IMG/VR virus record: IMGVR_UViG_3300006028_000003 | Location: 1 to 64,000 of that record | Source of the DNA: a virus | DNA: 64,000 nucleotides | Direction: 5' to 3' (one strand) | Shown here: piece after piece, positions 15,384 to 22,975 of the stretch | Layout of the letters: every line of letters begins with the position of its first letter | Position numbering within the stretch: the first letter of the stretch is position 1 | Notes under the pieces: generated by a model | The model's input: only the letters and a program-made list of their open reading frames with translations | What the model was told of the DNA's origin: nothing | The model's database searches: none | Position numbers and translations under genes: made by a program

Positions 15384-15584
15384 ATGAACGACCGTCTCCC
15401 GATGGATCTCGTCAGCCGAGCGAAACGCGCCTACACTGACCACCGTACGTCTCGGCAAGAGCTCGAAGGTTACGTTTCGGACCTCTGCAACGCCTTGGAG
15501 GCGACCCAAAAGGCCCTCGCCAATTATCGGTGGATGCTAGGGGATGCTACCGACGAGATAATTCGGATGAAACAAGGAAGATAA
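15384..15584 (+). CDS. Hypothetical helical protein, 66 aa
   Basis: First gene of the rightward unit; AGGA lies 5-8 nt before the ATG. The product (MNDRLPMDLVSRAKRAY...) is amphipathic and helical, with heptad-like leucines in its centre (LCNALEATQKALANY). It may be a small regulator or coiled-coil adaptor; no family recognised. Confidence 0.6.
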   Translation: MNDRLPMDLVSRAKRAYTDHRTSRQELEGYVSDLCNALEATQKALANYRWMLGDATDEIIRMKQGR

Positions 15585-15745
15585 TGGGAAACCCGAAGCC
15601 TGATCATCCCTGGCGACAGAAGCGCTACCCCCAACCGAAGCCCTATCCAAAACCCTGCCCTGGCGCGGCCTATGTTAGAGTTGAGGTGCCCACGGTGATG
15701 GATCCCAGATTGATGCCGGCTCCCGAAGAGCCTCAGCCTCAATGA
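15584..15745 (+). CDS. Proline-rich small protein, 53 aa
   Basis: The start shares a base with the preceding stop (TAATG). About a quarter of the residues are Pro, in PQPKPYPKPCPG and PAPEEPQPQ stretches, giving an extended, probably disordered chain. Its end overlaps the next start by 4 nt. Likely a linker or adaptor; function unknown. Confidence 0.5.
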   Translation: MGNPKPDHPWRQKRYPQPKPYPKPCPGAAYVRVEVPTVMDPRLMPAPEEPQPQ

Positions 15746-15873
15746 AACGCATCCTAGCGCGGCTCCACTACCTTCTCGTGGCCTACACGCCCTTTTGGCG
15801 CGTCTCACGCTGGTGGGTGCTTAGGCAGATTCGGTTGGGGCATCGCCCAAGACCGCCGTTGGTTTCTCGATGA
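15742..15873 (+). CDS. Basic, hydrophobic mini-protein, 43 aa
   Basis: ATG 15742 and TGA 15871-15873 overlap neighbours on both sides by 4 nt. The chain has a moderately hydrophobic Trp/Leu/Tyr helix (LHYLLVAYTPFWRVSRWWVL) flanked by Arg, suggesting membrane association. Function unknown. Confidence 0.5.
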   Translation: MKRILARLHYLLVAYTPFWRVSRWWVLRQIRLGHRPRPPLVSR

Positions 15874-16124
15874 GGCCCCCCTTCGCCGGCCCCCCCATGA
15901 AGCTCCCCGAGTCCGTCGTCATCTCCGCCCACTTCAAGAACCCGCAAGAGGCGGAGTTGGTCAAGAAGGCAGCGAAGGCCATCGGGTTGACCCCTTCAGC
16001 TTTCATGCGGCAACTAGCCTTGGAAAAAGCAAGTGTGATTTCCGACGGGTGGGACATCCGACAGATGAAGAGGCGGGCCAAGGGCCAGTTGAAGTTGAGG
16101 GTGATTGAAGGAGGAAAGAAATGA
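15870..16124 (+). CDS. Ribbon-helix-helix (Arc/CopG-like) DNA-binding protein
   Basis: An 84-aa basic protein. ESVVISAHFK (about 14-23) forms the beta-strand ribbon. It is followed by a helix and GLTPSAFMRQLALEKA (39-54), which is the second helix pattern of MobC/DUF1778-type ribbon-helix-helix proteins. Such proteins bind operators as dimers. Placed early in the rightward unit, it may autoregulate that unit; this is inference. The internal M10 (MKLPES) is an alternative start. Confidence 0.7.
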   Translation: MRPPFAGPPMKLPESVVISAHFKNPQEAELVKKAAKAIGLTPSAFMRQLALEKASVISDGWDIRQMKRRAKGQLKLRVIEGGKK

Positions 16125-16657
16125 AATGGGCAATCTGGGTCACAGCGGGTACATACTCTGAATGGTATGGTGGTAACGACTACCCGTTGCTATTCGATGA
16201 GGAGTCCGCGAAAAAGTCGGCTGCGCGGTACACCGCGGCCTCAAAAATGAAAAACATCTATGAGGCGCGAGAGTATCCCGAGGCTCCTCTTTGGGAAGCG
16301 GCCTCTGCCTTAGAAATCACACAACTAGTGGGCCCTCAAGGCTCAGCCCCTGGTGACCTTGTCTTCACTACCGCTAGCGGCGAGGCCCTTCGCCTCAAGT
16401 CCAACGGCGACATCATCCGAAACAGAAAGGTCCTCGGAACCGATCCGGAAATAGTCGAGGGCCTCAAGTCGTTCGTAAGCTTTACCCTCCCTGAGGCGAT
16501 CATCGCTCGTCGGCTCCACGCGACTGACCCTAGGGTCATCGCCTTCGTTGCCGATCGAATCGTCGAGGGGGTGACCGTCGAAAAGGTTTGGGGTCGTGAT
16601 GAAGGCGGGTGGGCTACTGAGGCTCAGGCTCGGGCGGCGGAAATGGTAAAGCTATGA
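16121..16657 (+). CDS. Hypothetical protein, 178 aa
   Basis: Begins MKWAIWVTAGTYSEWYGG and appears to have two parts: an N-terminal roughly 60-residue alpha/beta domain seen in other phage hypothetical proteins of this style, and a C-terminal helical part rich in Ala/Val/Glu. No catalytic motif or membrane segment. It overlaps both neighbours by 4 nt. Function unknown. Confidence 0.6.
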   Translation: MKWAIWVTAGTYSEWYGGNDYPLLFDEESAKKSAARYTAASKMKNIYEAREYPEAPLWEAASALEITQLVGPQGSAPGDLVFTTASGEALRLKSNGDIIRNRKVLGTDPEIVEGLKSFVSFTLPEAIIARRLHATDPRVIAFVADRIVEGVTVEKVWGRDEGGWATEAQARAAEMVKL

Positions 16658-16755
16658 ATCCCGCAACCTGGCCTTGGTGGCTCCTCATTCTGATCGGGAT
16701 CATCATCGCTTTGATTGTCTTCTTCCTTCTCTACTGGATCTTGGAAAAACTATGA
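16654..16755 (+). CDS. Single-pass membrane mini-protein, 33 aa
   Basis: A 33-aa product consisting almost entirely of one hydrophobic helix (WPWWLLILIGIIIALIVF), with a short polar N-terminus and a Lys near the C-terminal end. Both ends overlap neighbours by 4 nt, which makes a random frame unlikely. It could be a holin-like or regulatory membrane peptide. Confidence 0.6.
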   Translation: MNPATWPWWLLILIGIIIALIVFFLLYWILEKL

Positions 16756-16973
16756 CCGCAGTGGTTTCGAAGGAGCTATCGGAATATCAACTTGACATCC
16801 TCAAAGCGTTGGAAAGGGATGGCCCAACCCGAGCTTTTCTCTTCAACGACGAAGACCTTGATCCCCTTTTCAAGATGCGGCCCCGGCTAATCCAGCTCGT
16901 CAAAGGCCATGTTGAGGCAGTGGTCGACATTACGGGGGATGGGATCAAGAAGTTGAGGACCTATGGTCGTTGA
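16752..16973 (+). CDS. Winged-helix-like small protein, 73 aa
   Basis: Start at 16752 (ATGA overlap). SEYQLDILKALERDGPTRA resembles the first helices of a winged-helix fold, followed by a polar loop, another helix (PRLIQLVKGHVEAV) and a short wing-like strand before a basic end. Possibly DNA-binding; no direct evidence. Confidence 0.5.
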   Translation: MTAVVSKELSEYQLDILKALERDGPTRAFLFNDEDLDPLFKMRPRLIQLVKGHVEAVVDITGDGIKKLRTYGR

Positions 16974-17178
16974 TGGTTGGAGGTTTCAGGTGCAACGAGC
17001 GTCAATAAGAGTGGGGCCCCTAGTCGTTGAGGCCTACCACTCCTCCGATGGGAAATGGCGATGGCACGTAGAGCCGTTCGAGGCTTCACCTGACGACACG
17101 TGGGAAGTTCTTGGGGTGAGCCCTACCCTCGAGAAGGCCCAGGAGGCCGCCAAGTCCATCGCCGAAAAGCTTCGATGA
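16963..17178 (+). CDS. Hypothetical small beta-rich protein, 71 aa
   Basis: Starts 11 nt inside the preceding gene. The chain has alternating hydrophobics (WRFQVQRASIRVG, LVVEAYH, KWRWHVEPF) and then a C-terminal helix (LEKAQEAAKSIAEKL), the beta-beta-beta-alpha order common in small phage proteins. Function unknown. Confidence 0.6.
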   Translation: MVVDGWRFQVQRASIRVGPLVVEAYHSSDGKWRWHVEPFEASPDDTWEVLGVSPTLEKAQEAAKSIAEKLR

Positions 17179-17531
17179 TCGACCTTCACGATGGGGTAGC
17201 TTCCCTTTTCGCCGAAGCCAACGGGCCCCGCGACACACGCGATGAAGATGAAGTGAGGCATGACAACTGGGGGGCTCATTTCCTCTCCCTCCGCGGCGAG
17301 GATGACCTAAATCGCCGGTGGGAGAAGACCCTCCGAGTGAGCTACGAGATAACCCCCATCGCCCCGGTGAGGTTGATGCGATGCCCCCGGTGTAAGGGGC
17401 ACGCTGAAGTGAGGCCAGGCTCCCCCCTTGCGATTTGCTTCACTCGCGCTTGCGGAACGATCGGGCTATCGACTAACCCCGCATCGGTGAGGGTTCGAGA
17501 GTGGAGAGCTAAACGTCGTGAAAAAACCTAG
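17175..17531 (+). CDS. Zinc-ribbon protein, 118 aa
   Basis: Start at ATG 17175 (ATGA overlap). The N-terminal half is acidic and helical. The C-terminal half carries CPRC (about 70-73) and C..ACG (about 88-93), a four-Cys zinc ribbon as in DNA-binding or transcription proteins, ending in a very basic tail (WRAKRREK). It overlaps the nuclease gene by 14 nt, so the two are probably co-translated. Confidence 0.65.
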   Translation: MIDLHDGVASLFAEANGPRDTRDEDEVRHDNWGAHFLSLRGEDDLNRRWEKTLRVSYEITPIAPVRLMRCPRCKGHAEVRPGSPLAICFTRACGTIGLSTNPASVRVREWRAKRREKT

Positions 17532-18831
17532 GGGCTTCAAGCATCGGTCAGGCGGCAATTGTTGGGAGGGCATCGTCTCACCCCAAGATGAGGATGTTTG
17601 CCTTCACCATGACGAACCGCGAGGGGATTGCAGTGAGTGCCCCCGCTGCCCCGCTTGCGATAACTTGAACCTAGCAACGAGTCTTTCCGCGGAGATTGTT
17701 GAGGCCACCCCGGAAACATATGTTCTCAATCCGAGCGCCAGTAAAGTTGACCTCCTGTTTGCCTGCACCTATCCGTTTGGGAAGACCCTGAAGCGAGAGG
17801 TGGTCGGCGAGCGAACCCGCTTCGGAAGCGCCTTCCATGAGGTGATGGAAGGGATCAAACCTGGATGCCTCCCGTCTAAGTCGACCACCAAGCGAATCGC
17901 CGAGAAGTGGGCCGTCGATCGAGAAGAGCTCGAGAGTCGGATCTACGAGGCCTCCCCCGTCATCGCGAAGTGGCTCTCCGGCGGTAACATGTGGGGCCTC
18001 GACTTTGTCGCCGCTGGAATCGAAACCGAGATCTCCATCGCGGTTGACCCCAGAACCCATGAAGCCCGCTTCCTTCCGGATGGCCCGGGGGAGCACCACG
18101 ATTACCCGGGGAGGCAACCGGGAGAGGTCCCGGGCACCGCCGACGTGGTCTCGACCATGGTGCATCCGGAAAGCGCCGGCCTCAAGACCCTCTTGGTGCT
18201 TGACCATAAATCCGGCTGGAACGTCGCCCAAGGCTGGCAACCCCAGACCCCCGCCGAGTCCGGCCAGCTTCGGACCCTTGCATTGGCCCTCGCGGAGCTT
18301 TACCAGGTCGACCAGGTCATAGTGGCCTTCTTCCATGTCCCCCTCGAAGGTCAACCGACGGTCTACGCGGATCTCCTTACACGTGAGGATTTGGAATCCC
18401 ATCGGAAGGCCCTCAAGTCAGCGCTAGGCAACGTCGGTTCCGATTGGCTTCGCCCTGGGCCTTGGTGCCCCCTCTGCCCGGCCTTTACCATCTGCCCAAC
18501 CCAGACCACCGCCCTCGTTGAGTTGAAGCGGGGAAGCGGAAACTTGACTGCGGAGAGGGTCGGGGCGATCCACCAGGCGACGGCGCTTTATGACAACCTC
18601 CGGGAGAAGCTTCGGGAGGAAATGCGCGCCTGGGTAAGTAAAAATGGCCCCGGGGTCCGGCCCGACGGGCAACTAGTCGACTTGGTTCCTCGGCCCCGGA
18701 CCAACCTGAGCCAAGCCTCGGTAGTGAGGGCCTATGGCCCCCTAAAGGGCGCCAAGGTCCTTGCGAAATTGAAAGCCGATGGGGCCATCGAGGAAAAGGA
18801 AAACCTCGAGCTCCGAGCGGTCCGTCGCTAA
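17518..18831 (+). CDS. PD-(D/E)XK nuclease (RecB/Cas4-like) with C-terminal Cys cluster
   Basis: GTG start at 17518, 437 aa. After a Cys/His-rich N-terminus (CLHH, CSECPRCPAC) comes the nuclease core: SKVDLLFACTYPF, GSAFHEVMEG, TADVVSTM and LLVLDHKSGWN (the D..xHK of motif III), then QLRTLALALAE. A CPLCPAFTIC group near residue 318-328 is a probable Fe-S or zinc site like that of AddB/Cas4-type enzymes. It probably processes DNA ends for recombination with the Sak4-like ATPase. Its stop overlaps convergently with the surface-protein gene on the other strand. Confidence 0.85.
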   Translation: MKKPRGFKHRSGGNCWEGIVSPQDEDVCLHHDEPRGDCSECPRCPACDNLNLATSLSAEIVEATPETYVLNPSASKVDLLFACTYPFGKTLKREVVGERTRFGSAFHEVMEGIKPGCLPSKSTTKRIAEKWAVDREELESRIYEASPVIAKWLSGGNMWGLDFVAAGIETEISIAVDPRTHEARFLPDGPGEHHDYPGRQPGEVPGTADVVSTMVHPESAGLKTLLVLDHKSGWNVAQGWQPQTPAESGQLRTLALALAELYQVDQVIVAFFHVPLEGQPTVYADLLTREDLESHRKALKSALGNVGSDWLRPGPWCPLCPAFTICPTQTTALVELKRGSGNLTAERVGAIHQATALYDNLREKLREEMRAWVSKNGPGVRPDGQLVDLVPRPRTNLSQASVVRAYGPLKGAKVLAKLKADGAIEEKENLELRAVRR

Positions 18832-20342
18832 ACCCCTATGAGCGCTGCGTTGGTGGCCGGATTTATGGCCGCGAAGCCGAATCCCCCGGCCCCAATTGTC
18901 GCCGCGAAGTGGGCCCACGTCGTCGTTCTTGTGGCAGGCCCACCCGCTTCAGTGTAGGCCCCCGCCGCTTCGTTCCAGGCCCGCGCGACGGTTACTGCCG
19001 CCCCGCCGTTTTCGCCGATGAAGCCGAAGTCACCGAGGGTTCCCGTAACGCTAGGGACAAACCCCAGAGCGGCGGTGAGGCCGCCGGTGGCCCCTGGCCC
19101 TACCGCAACCCCCAACCCCGCGTTGCCGTTGCCCCAAATGAGCGATGGGGCTTCCTCTCCTAGGAGCCCTAGGTTGTTACCGAGATTGGCCGTCAACAAG
19201 AATGAGAGGGCCCCCTGAGGGCCTTCTGGTAGGAATGTATTGTCTTGGAGCTGCAATGTTCCGGCGCCGGTAATGGTAGCTAAACCAACTGAAACGTTGA
19301 CGAAGCCGGTCTGCTGATCGAGGGCTAGCCCTAGCCCAGTGAGGTAAACATCGTTGAATAGAACAAGATAACCGGCCCACCCATCGGCCCCTGTCGTTAC
19401 GAAAAGCCCTGCCTGAAGCACAATAATAGCTGCGGGAGTAAAAGTAAGCATGACCGCCCCAGAAGCGCAGTAGCAATCGAGGAATGCTCCCCCCATGACA
19501 AGGGGGGCCTCGAAGGAGCAACGCTGGTACAGCCCGCCGCACAACGTGTTGCCCCCCGAGCTAGCGGTAAAGGCAAAGTCATTGAATACCGCCTGGCCCC
19601 CAGCACCACTAGTGTTTGTATTCGTGTAGCCCGTCGATGTGGCTAGCGTGAGAAGGGACCCTCGAACAATTTGGTAGCTATCCCCTATTGTGAAAACCGC
19701 CGCTGGCCCGACGAAGCTCTCCTCTGAATAATTCGAGGGTGAGATAGGCCGCGTAGTGCTTGCCGTCGCGGTACCACTTACGATCCATGCGCCGGTACCG
19801 GCGTTTAGGCCCGATGTATCGACGATCTTGGTAGGGTGGGGGGCGGTGCCGCTTCCGAAGTTGAAGACGAACGGGGCGAACGTCGCGAGGTCGCTTACGT
19901 GGACCAGTTGCCGCTGGCCCCCGCCGGCCGCGAAGGGGTTGATTGCAACTGTTCCCGCGTTGAAGGCCCCTCCGGTATGTAGAACTTGGATGGTTCCCTG
20001 GAAGATCAAATTGAAGCCATTGAAGTCGATCGTTGAGAAGTCAAGCGATGCCCCAGCCGCATCGTCGGACATGTAGGTTATGATCCGATCCGCGGGGAGC
20101 CTCTTCATGAAGAGAAGGGAGTTCAGGTGAGCCGTAGTGAGGATGGGCCCCGATCCCGCTGGGATATTATTGTTGGTGGCCCCCGTATTGGAATCGGAGG
20201 CAACCCCACTGACGTTGGCTGGGTCGATGAAGGCAATAGGGCCTAGAGGTGTTCGCTGGAGGATAGATCCCCCGCTCTTGTTAGACTCTAGAAGCTCTAA
20301 GGCCTCTAGCCGTTTGACCCTTCCTCTGTCTGTTGGTTTCAA
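18828..20342 (-). CDS. Virion surface protein, paralog 1 (MKPxDRGRVKRLEAL family)
   Basis: A 504-aa protein opening with MKPTDRGRVKRLEALELLES, almost identical to the opening of the protein at 21590-22975. It continues with an FIDPANVSGVASDSNTGA segment shared by all three proteins here. The rest is Gly/Ala/Thr/Val-rich and repetitive, like a beta-solenoid or receptor-binding shaft. The short conserved N-terminus may dock it to the virion. Its stop overlaps the convergent nuclease gene. Recognition is by internal similarity; no outside family is certain. Confidence 0.65.
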   Translation of the reverse strand: MKPTDRGRVKRLEALELLESNKSGGSILQRTPLGPIAFIDPANVSGVASDSNTGATNNNIPAGSGPILTTAHLNSLLFMKRLPADRIITYMSDDAAGASLDFSTIDFNGFNLIFQGTIQVLHTGGAFNAGTVAINPFAAGGGQRQLVHVSDLATFAPFVFNFGSGTAPHPTKIVDTSGLNAGTGAWIVSGTATASTTRPISPSNYSEESFVGPAAVFTIGDSYQIVRGSLLTLATSTGYTNTNTSGAGGQAVFNDFAFTASSGGNTLCGGLYQRCSFEAPLVMGGAFLDCYCASGAVMLTFTPAAIIVLQAGLFVTTGADGWAGYLVLFNDVYLTGLGLALDQQTGFVNVSVGLATITGAGTLQLQDNTFLPEGPQGALSFLLTANLGNNLGLLGEEAPSLIWGNGNAGLGVAVGPGATGGLTAALGFVPSVTGTLGDFGFIGENGGAAVTVARAWNEAAGAYTEAGGPATRTTTWAHFAATIGAGGFGFAAINPATNAALIGV

Positions 20343-21593
20343 TTAGGCCCCTAGAATGTTACTGATGGCCCCGTGGCCCGGTAGGAATAGACCATACCCC
20401 ACCGGGTCGTCGTTGGCGTCAATGTTCGTGGGGGTAATCGGAATATTCGTCGTCAAACCCCCGGTCGTTTGGTTGACGCTACAAGCCGTCGATCGCGAAG
20501 AGATAGTGGTCCCCCCGGTTTGGAGTAGAACATCGACGGCTTTCTCACCGCCGGGGAGGAACACCCTCCCTTCACTTATTTCGAACCGCCCTGGGCCCCA
20601 CAAGCGAGCCTCCCCATACGCGAAGGGGGTGATGGCGGTCAGATCCCCCACGAGCATCGGCCTAGATAAAAATACGGTTCCGAAAACACATCCGTTGCCT
20701 ACCGGCGATGAGCCATTGAAGGCAGCTACGATGAAGTTCCCATCGAAGACAGCTCCGGCGACACTAAATCCACCAAACCCTCCGTAGACCTTCGGCCCCG
20801 GCACCCCAACGATCATGGTGCCGATCCCGGTAGTGCATGGGGAGCCCCCCTGAAGGCCGAGGGAGTCGGTGAAGATGCAGTTGAGGAAAACCGTCGAATG
20901 AGCCGAAGCTGGTTTTGATAAGACCACCCGACGATCGCATCGGCAGTCGAGCAAAGCAACGGAATCCCCCAGGTAACATACCCCTCCGCCTAAGAGGCCT
21001 AGGTTTTGGATGATTGCCCGGTTATTCCCCTCGGCCATCAACGGCTCGAATAGAGCTAAATCAATCTCTACCAACGATTGAATCTCAAAGGCATCGCCGT
21101 TAGCCCAGGTATCAACCATATTTGGTGCCGACAGGGAAATTGTTGAGGCCTCCATCGGCTGGCTTAGACTAAAGGATGTCCCGGCCGTGGCGGTGAAGGC
21201 CCACGCTTTACTCGGCTTGGTGATGTTGACGACCAGGGCGTTGGGGAAACCTAGGCCCCCTAGATCTGTCGTCGGAAGGTTACCGGCGATGTAATCCTTC
21301 GGGGTGAACCCAGCCAGGTTACCGGAGGCGACTATTTCCGGGGCCCCCACAAAGGTGACCCGGGCCCCCCGGGCCATCGTCGGCCGGAAAACGATTGGGT
21401 CGCTTCCGTCGGTCGGGGATCCGTTGAGGAATGTAAAGGTGGTGTCTTGGGGCAACGTCGGGGCTTGGGTTTGGTATCGCCTCTCGATCTCGGCCCAGGT
21501 TTTTACTGGTGTCGAGGAGAAGGCCCCATCGTTACCATCGCTCCCGTTGATCGGATCGATGACCCAATTCGGCTGTAGCCAGAAGCTGTTCAT
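20343..21593 (-). CDS. Virion surface protein, paralog 2 (lacks the docking peptide)
   Basis: A 416-aa protein beginning MNSFWLQPNWVIDPINGSDG, i.e. directly at the IDP..G..DG segment of its neighbours, without the MKPxDRGRVKRLEAL start. It shares TPVKTWAE, TFTFLNG and DPIVFRP stretches with paralog 3. Its remainder is beta-rich with regular Gly/Ala turns. It overlaps paralog 3 by 4 nt. If the missing N-terminal peptide docks the others to the particle, this one must attach differently or form hetero-oligomers. Confidence 0.65.
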   Translation of the reverse strand: MNSFWLQPNWVIDPINGSDGNDGAFSSTPVKTWAEIERRYQTQAPTLPQDTTFTFLNGSPTDGSDPIVFRPTMARGARVTFVGAPEIVASGNLAGFTPKDYIAGNLPTTDLGGLGFPNALVVNITKPSKAWAFTATAGTSFSLSQPMEASTISLSAPNMVDTWANGDAFEIQSLVEIDLALFEPLMAEGNNRAIIQNLGLLGGGVCYLGDSVALLDCRCDRRVVLSKPASAHSTVFLNCIFTDSLGLQGGSPCTTGIGTMIVGVPGPKVYGGFGGFSVAGAVFDGNFIVAAFNGSSPVGNGCVFGTVFLSRPMLVGDLTAITPFAYGEARLWGPGRFEISEGRVFLPGGEKAVDVLLQTGGTTISSRSTACSVNQTTGGLTTNIPITPTNIDANDDPVGYGLFLPGHGAISNILGA

Positions 21594-22975
21594 GCGGTGT
21601 TACTTATTCCCCCGACACCCGGAACATACATCCCCACCCCCGCCGGATCGGCTTGGGCGTCAATGGTGGCCGGAGTGATAGGAACGTTGCCGTTGATGAC
21701 GCTAGGATTGGCTCTTGTTGCGGTGAAAGCGAAGCCTCCGCTACCCCCAATAATAATCTTGGGTGACATAGTATTGAGAAAAATGGAGACGGCCGAAGCG
21801 GTCAAGAAGGTGTGGCCCTCTTCGATCTGGTACTGGGTAGGGCCCCAGAAGCGGGGGCCATCGAAGAGGAATGCCCCAAAAGTGTTCGACCCTTGGGCGA
21901 TGAGCCCCATTTGAGCATAGACCGTCGCCAGGAGGCAGCCGTTGATGGAGCTCCCTCCACCCCCCGCTGGCGTAAGGATGACATTGCCGTCGAGGATGGC
22001 GCCGTTGATAGTGGTTGCCGCAAACCCGCCTAGAACGCGTGTCGTCGGAACCGAATCGACCAGGAGGGCCACCGCGTTTTGGCTTGTTCCCCCGTTGATG
22101 CCGAAGATGTCGGTGAAGGCGCAGTTGATGCAGTAGGTGCTCCTTACCGGGGCCCCCTGGTACATTGCCGCACGTCGATCGATGCGGCACTCTTGGAGCG
22201 CCACCCCGTTACCCCAATAGAAGGGGCTACCAGCGGTGCTCGCCTCGAACCCCAACTGCTGGATGTAGGCCCTCGCGACGCTGTCGGCGAACGTCGGGGT
22301 AAACTGAGCCATCTCGATGGAATCCAACAGATAGACATCAAAGGTATCACCGTTGGCCCAGGTATCCACGAAGGTGGGGATGCTAAGGGGGAGAGTTGTT
22401 CGAGTGAGGGCCTGGCTCAAGTTGAAGGTAGTCCCGGCGACGTTGGCGAAGGTAAAGGCGGCGCTTTCTTTACCCCCGGTCGTGTTGACCACCAATTGAT
22501 TGGTTGTGACCGCTCCTGCGCTTCCGAGGTCAGCGGTGAGGAGCTGGCCCGTCGCGTAATTCTTCGCGATGACCCCGGCTAGGACCCCAGATCCAATTTT
22601 GTTGGCGGTAACGAGGGTTCCTTGGAAGACCAGTTGAGAGCCGTTAGTGGCGGTCGGGCTAAAGATGATGGGGTCGGTTTCAGCTAGTGCGGTGCCGCTC
22701 AGGAAGGCCCAAGTGGTGTTCTGGGCTAGGATTGGTGAGTTGGTCCCGTACCTTTGGATGACCCCTTTATTCCAGGTCAAGACCGGGGTTGTTGATGTAG
22801 CCCCGTCGTTGCTATCAGAGGCTAGGCCGGTTCGGTTCTGCGGATCGATAAACCAAGCCGCGCGCAGCCAAAACGGATTGGGGGTCACCCCTCCACCGCC
22901 GCCGCCGCCGCCGGATGGAGTCAGGAGTTGAAGGGCCTCGAGTCGCTTTACCCTTCCTCGATCTTTCGGCTTCAT
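21590..22975 (-). CDS. Virion surface protein, paralog 3 (MKPxDRGRVKRLEAL family)
   Basis: A 461-aa protein beginning MKPKDRGRVKRLEALQLLTP, followed by a poly-Gly linker, then WFIDPQNRTGLASDSNDGA, TPVLTWNK, YGTNSPIL and DPIIFSPTA. These blocks recur in paralogs 1 and 2. The poly-Gly hinge after the N-terminal peptide suggests a flexible tether between an anchor and a beta-rich head. It overlaps the SGNH hydrolase gene, so these are co-translated tail-like or surface proteins. Confidence 0.65.
   Translation of the reverse strand: MKPKDRGRVKRLEALQLLTPSGGGGGGGGVTPNPFWLRAAWFIDPQNRTGLASDSNDGATSTTPVLTWNKGVIQRYGTNSPILAQNTTWAFLSGTALAETDPIIFSPTATNGSQLVFQGTLVTANKIGSGVLAGVIAKNYATGQLLTADLGSAGAVTTNQLVVNTTGGKESAAFTFANVAGTTFNLSQALTRTTLPLSIPTFVDTWANGDTFDVYLLDSIEMAQFTPTFADSVARAYIQQLGFEASTAGSPFYWGNGVALQECRIDRRAAMYQGAPVRSTYCINCAFTDIFGINGGTSQNAVALLVDSVPTTRVLGGFAATTINGAILDGNVILTPAGGGGSSINGCLLATVYAQMGLIAQGSNTFGAFLFDGPRFWGPTQYQIEEGHTFLTASAVSIFLNTMSPKIIIGGSGGFAFTATRANPSVINGNVPITPATIDAQADPAGVGMYVPGVGGISNTA

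Noticed and set aside
17671-18402. 243-aa minus-strand frame opposite the PD-(D/E)XK nuclease
   Set aside because: No domain or ribosome site; the plus-strand gene has clear nuclease motifs.
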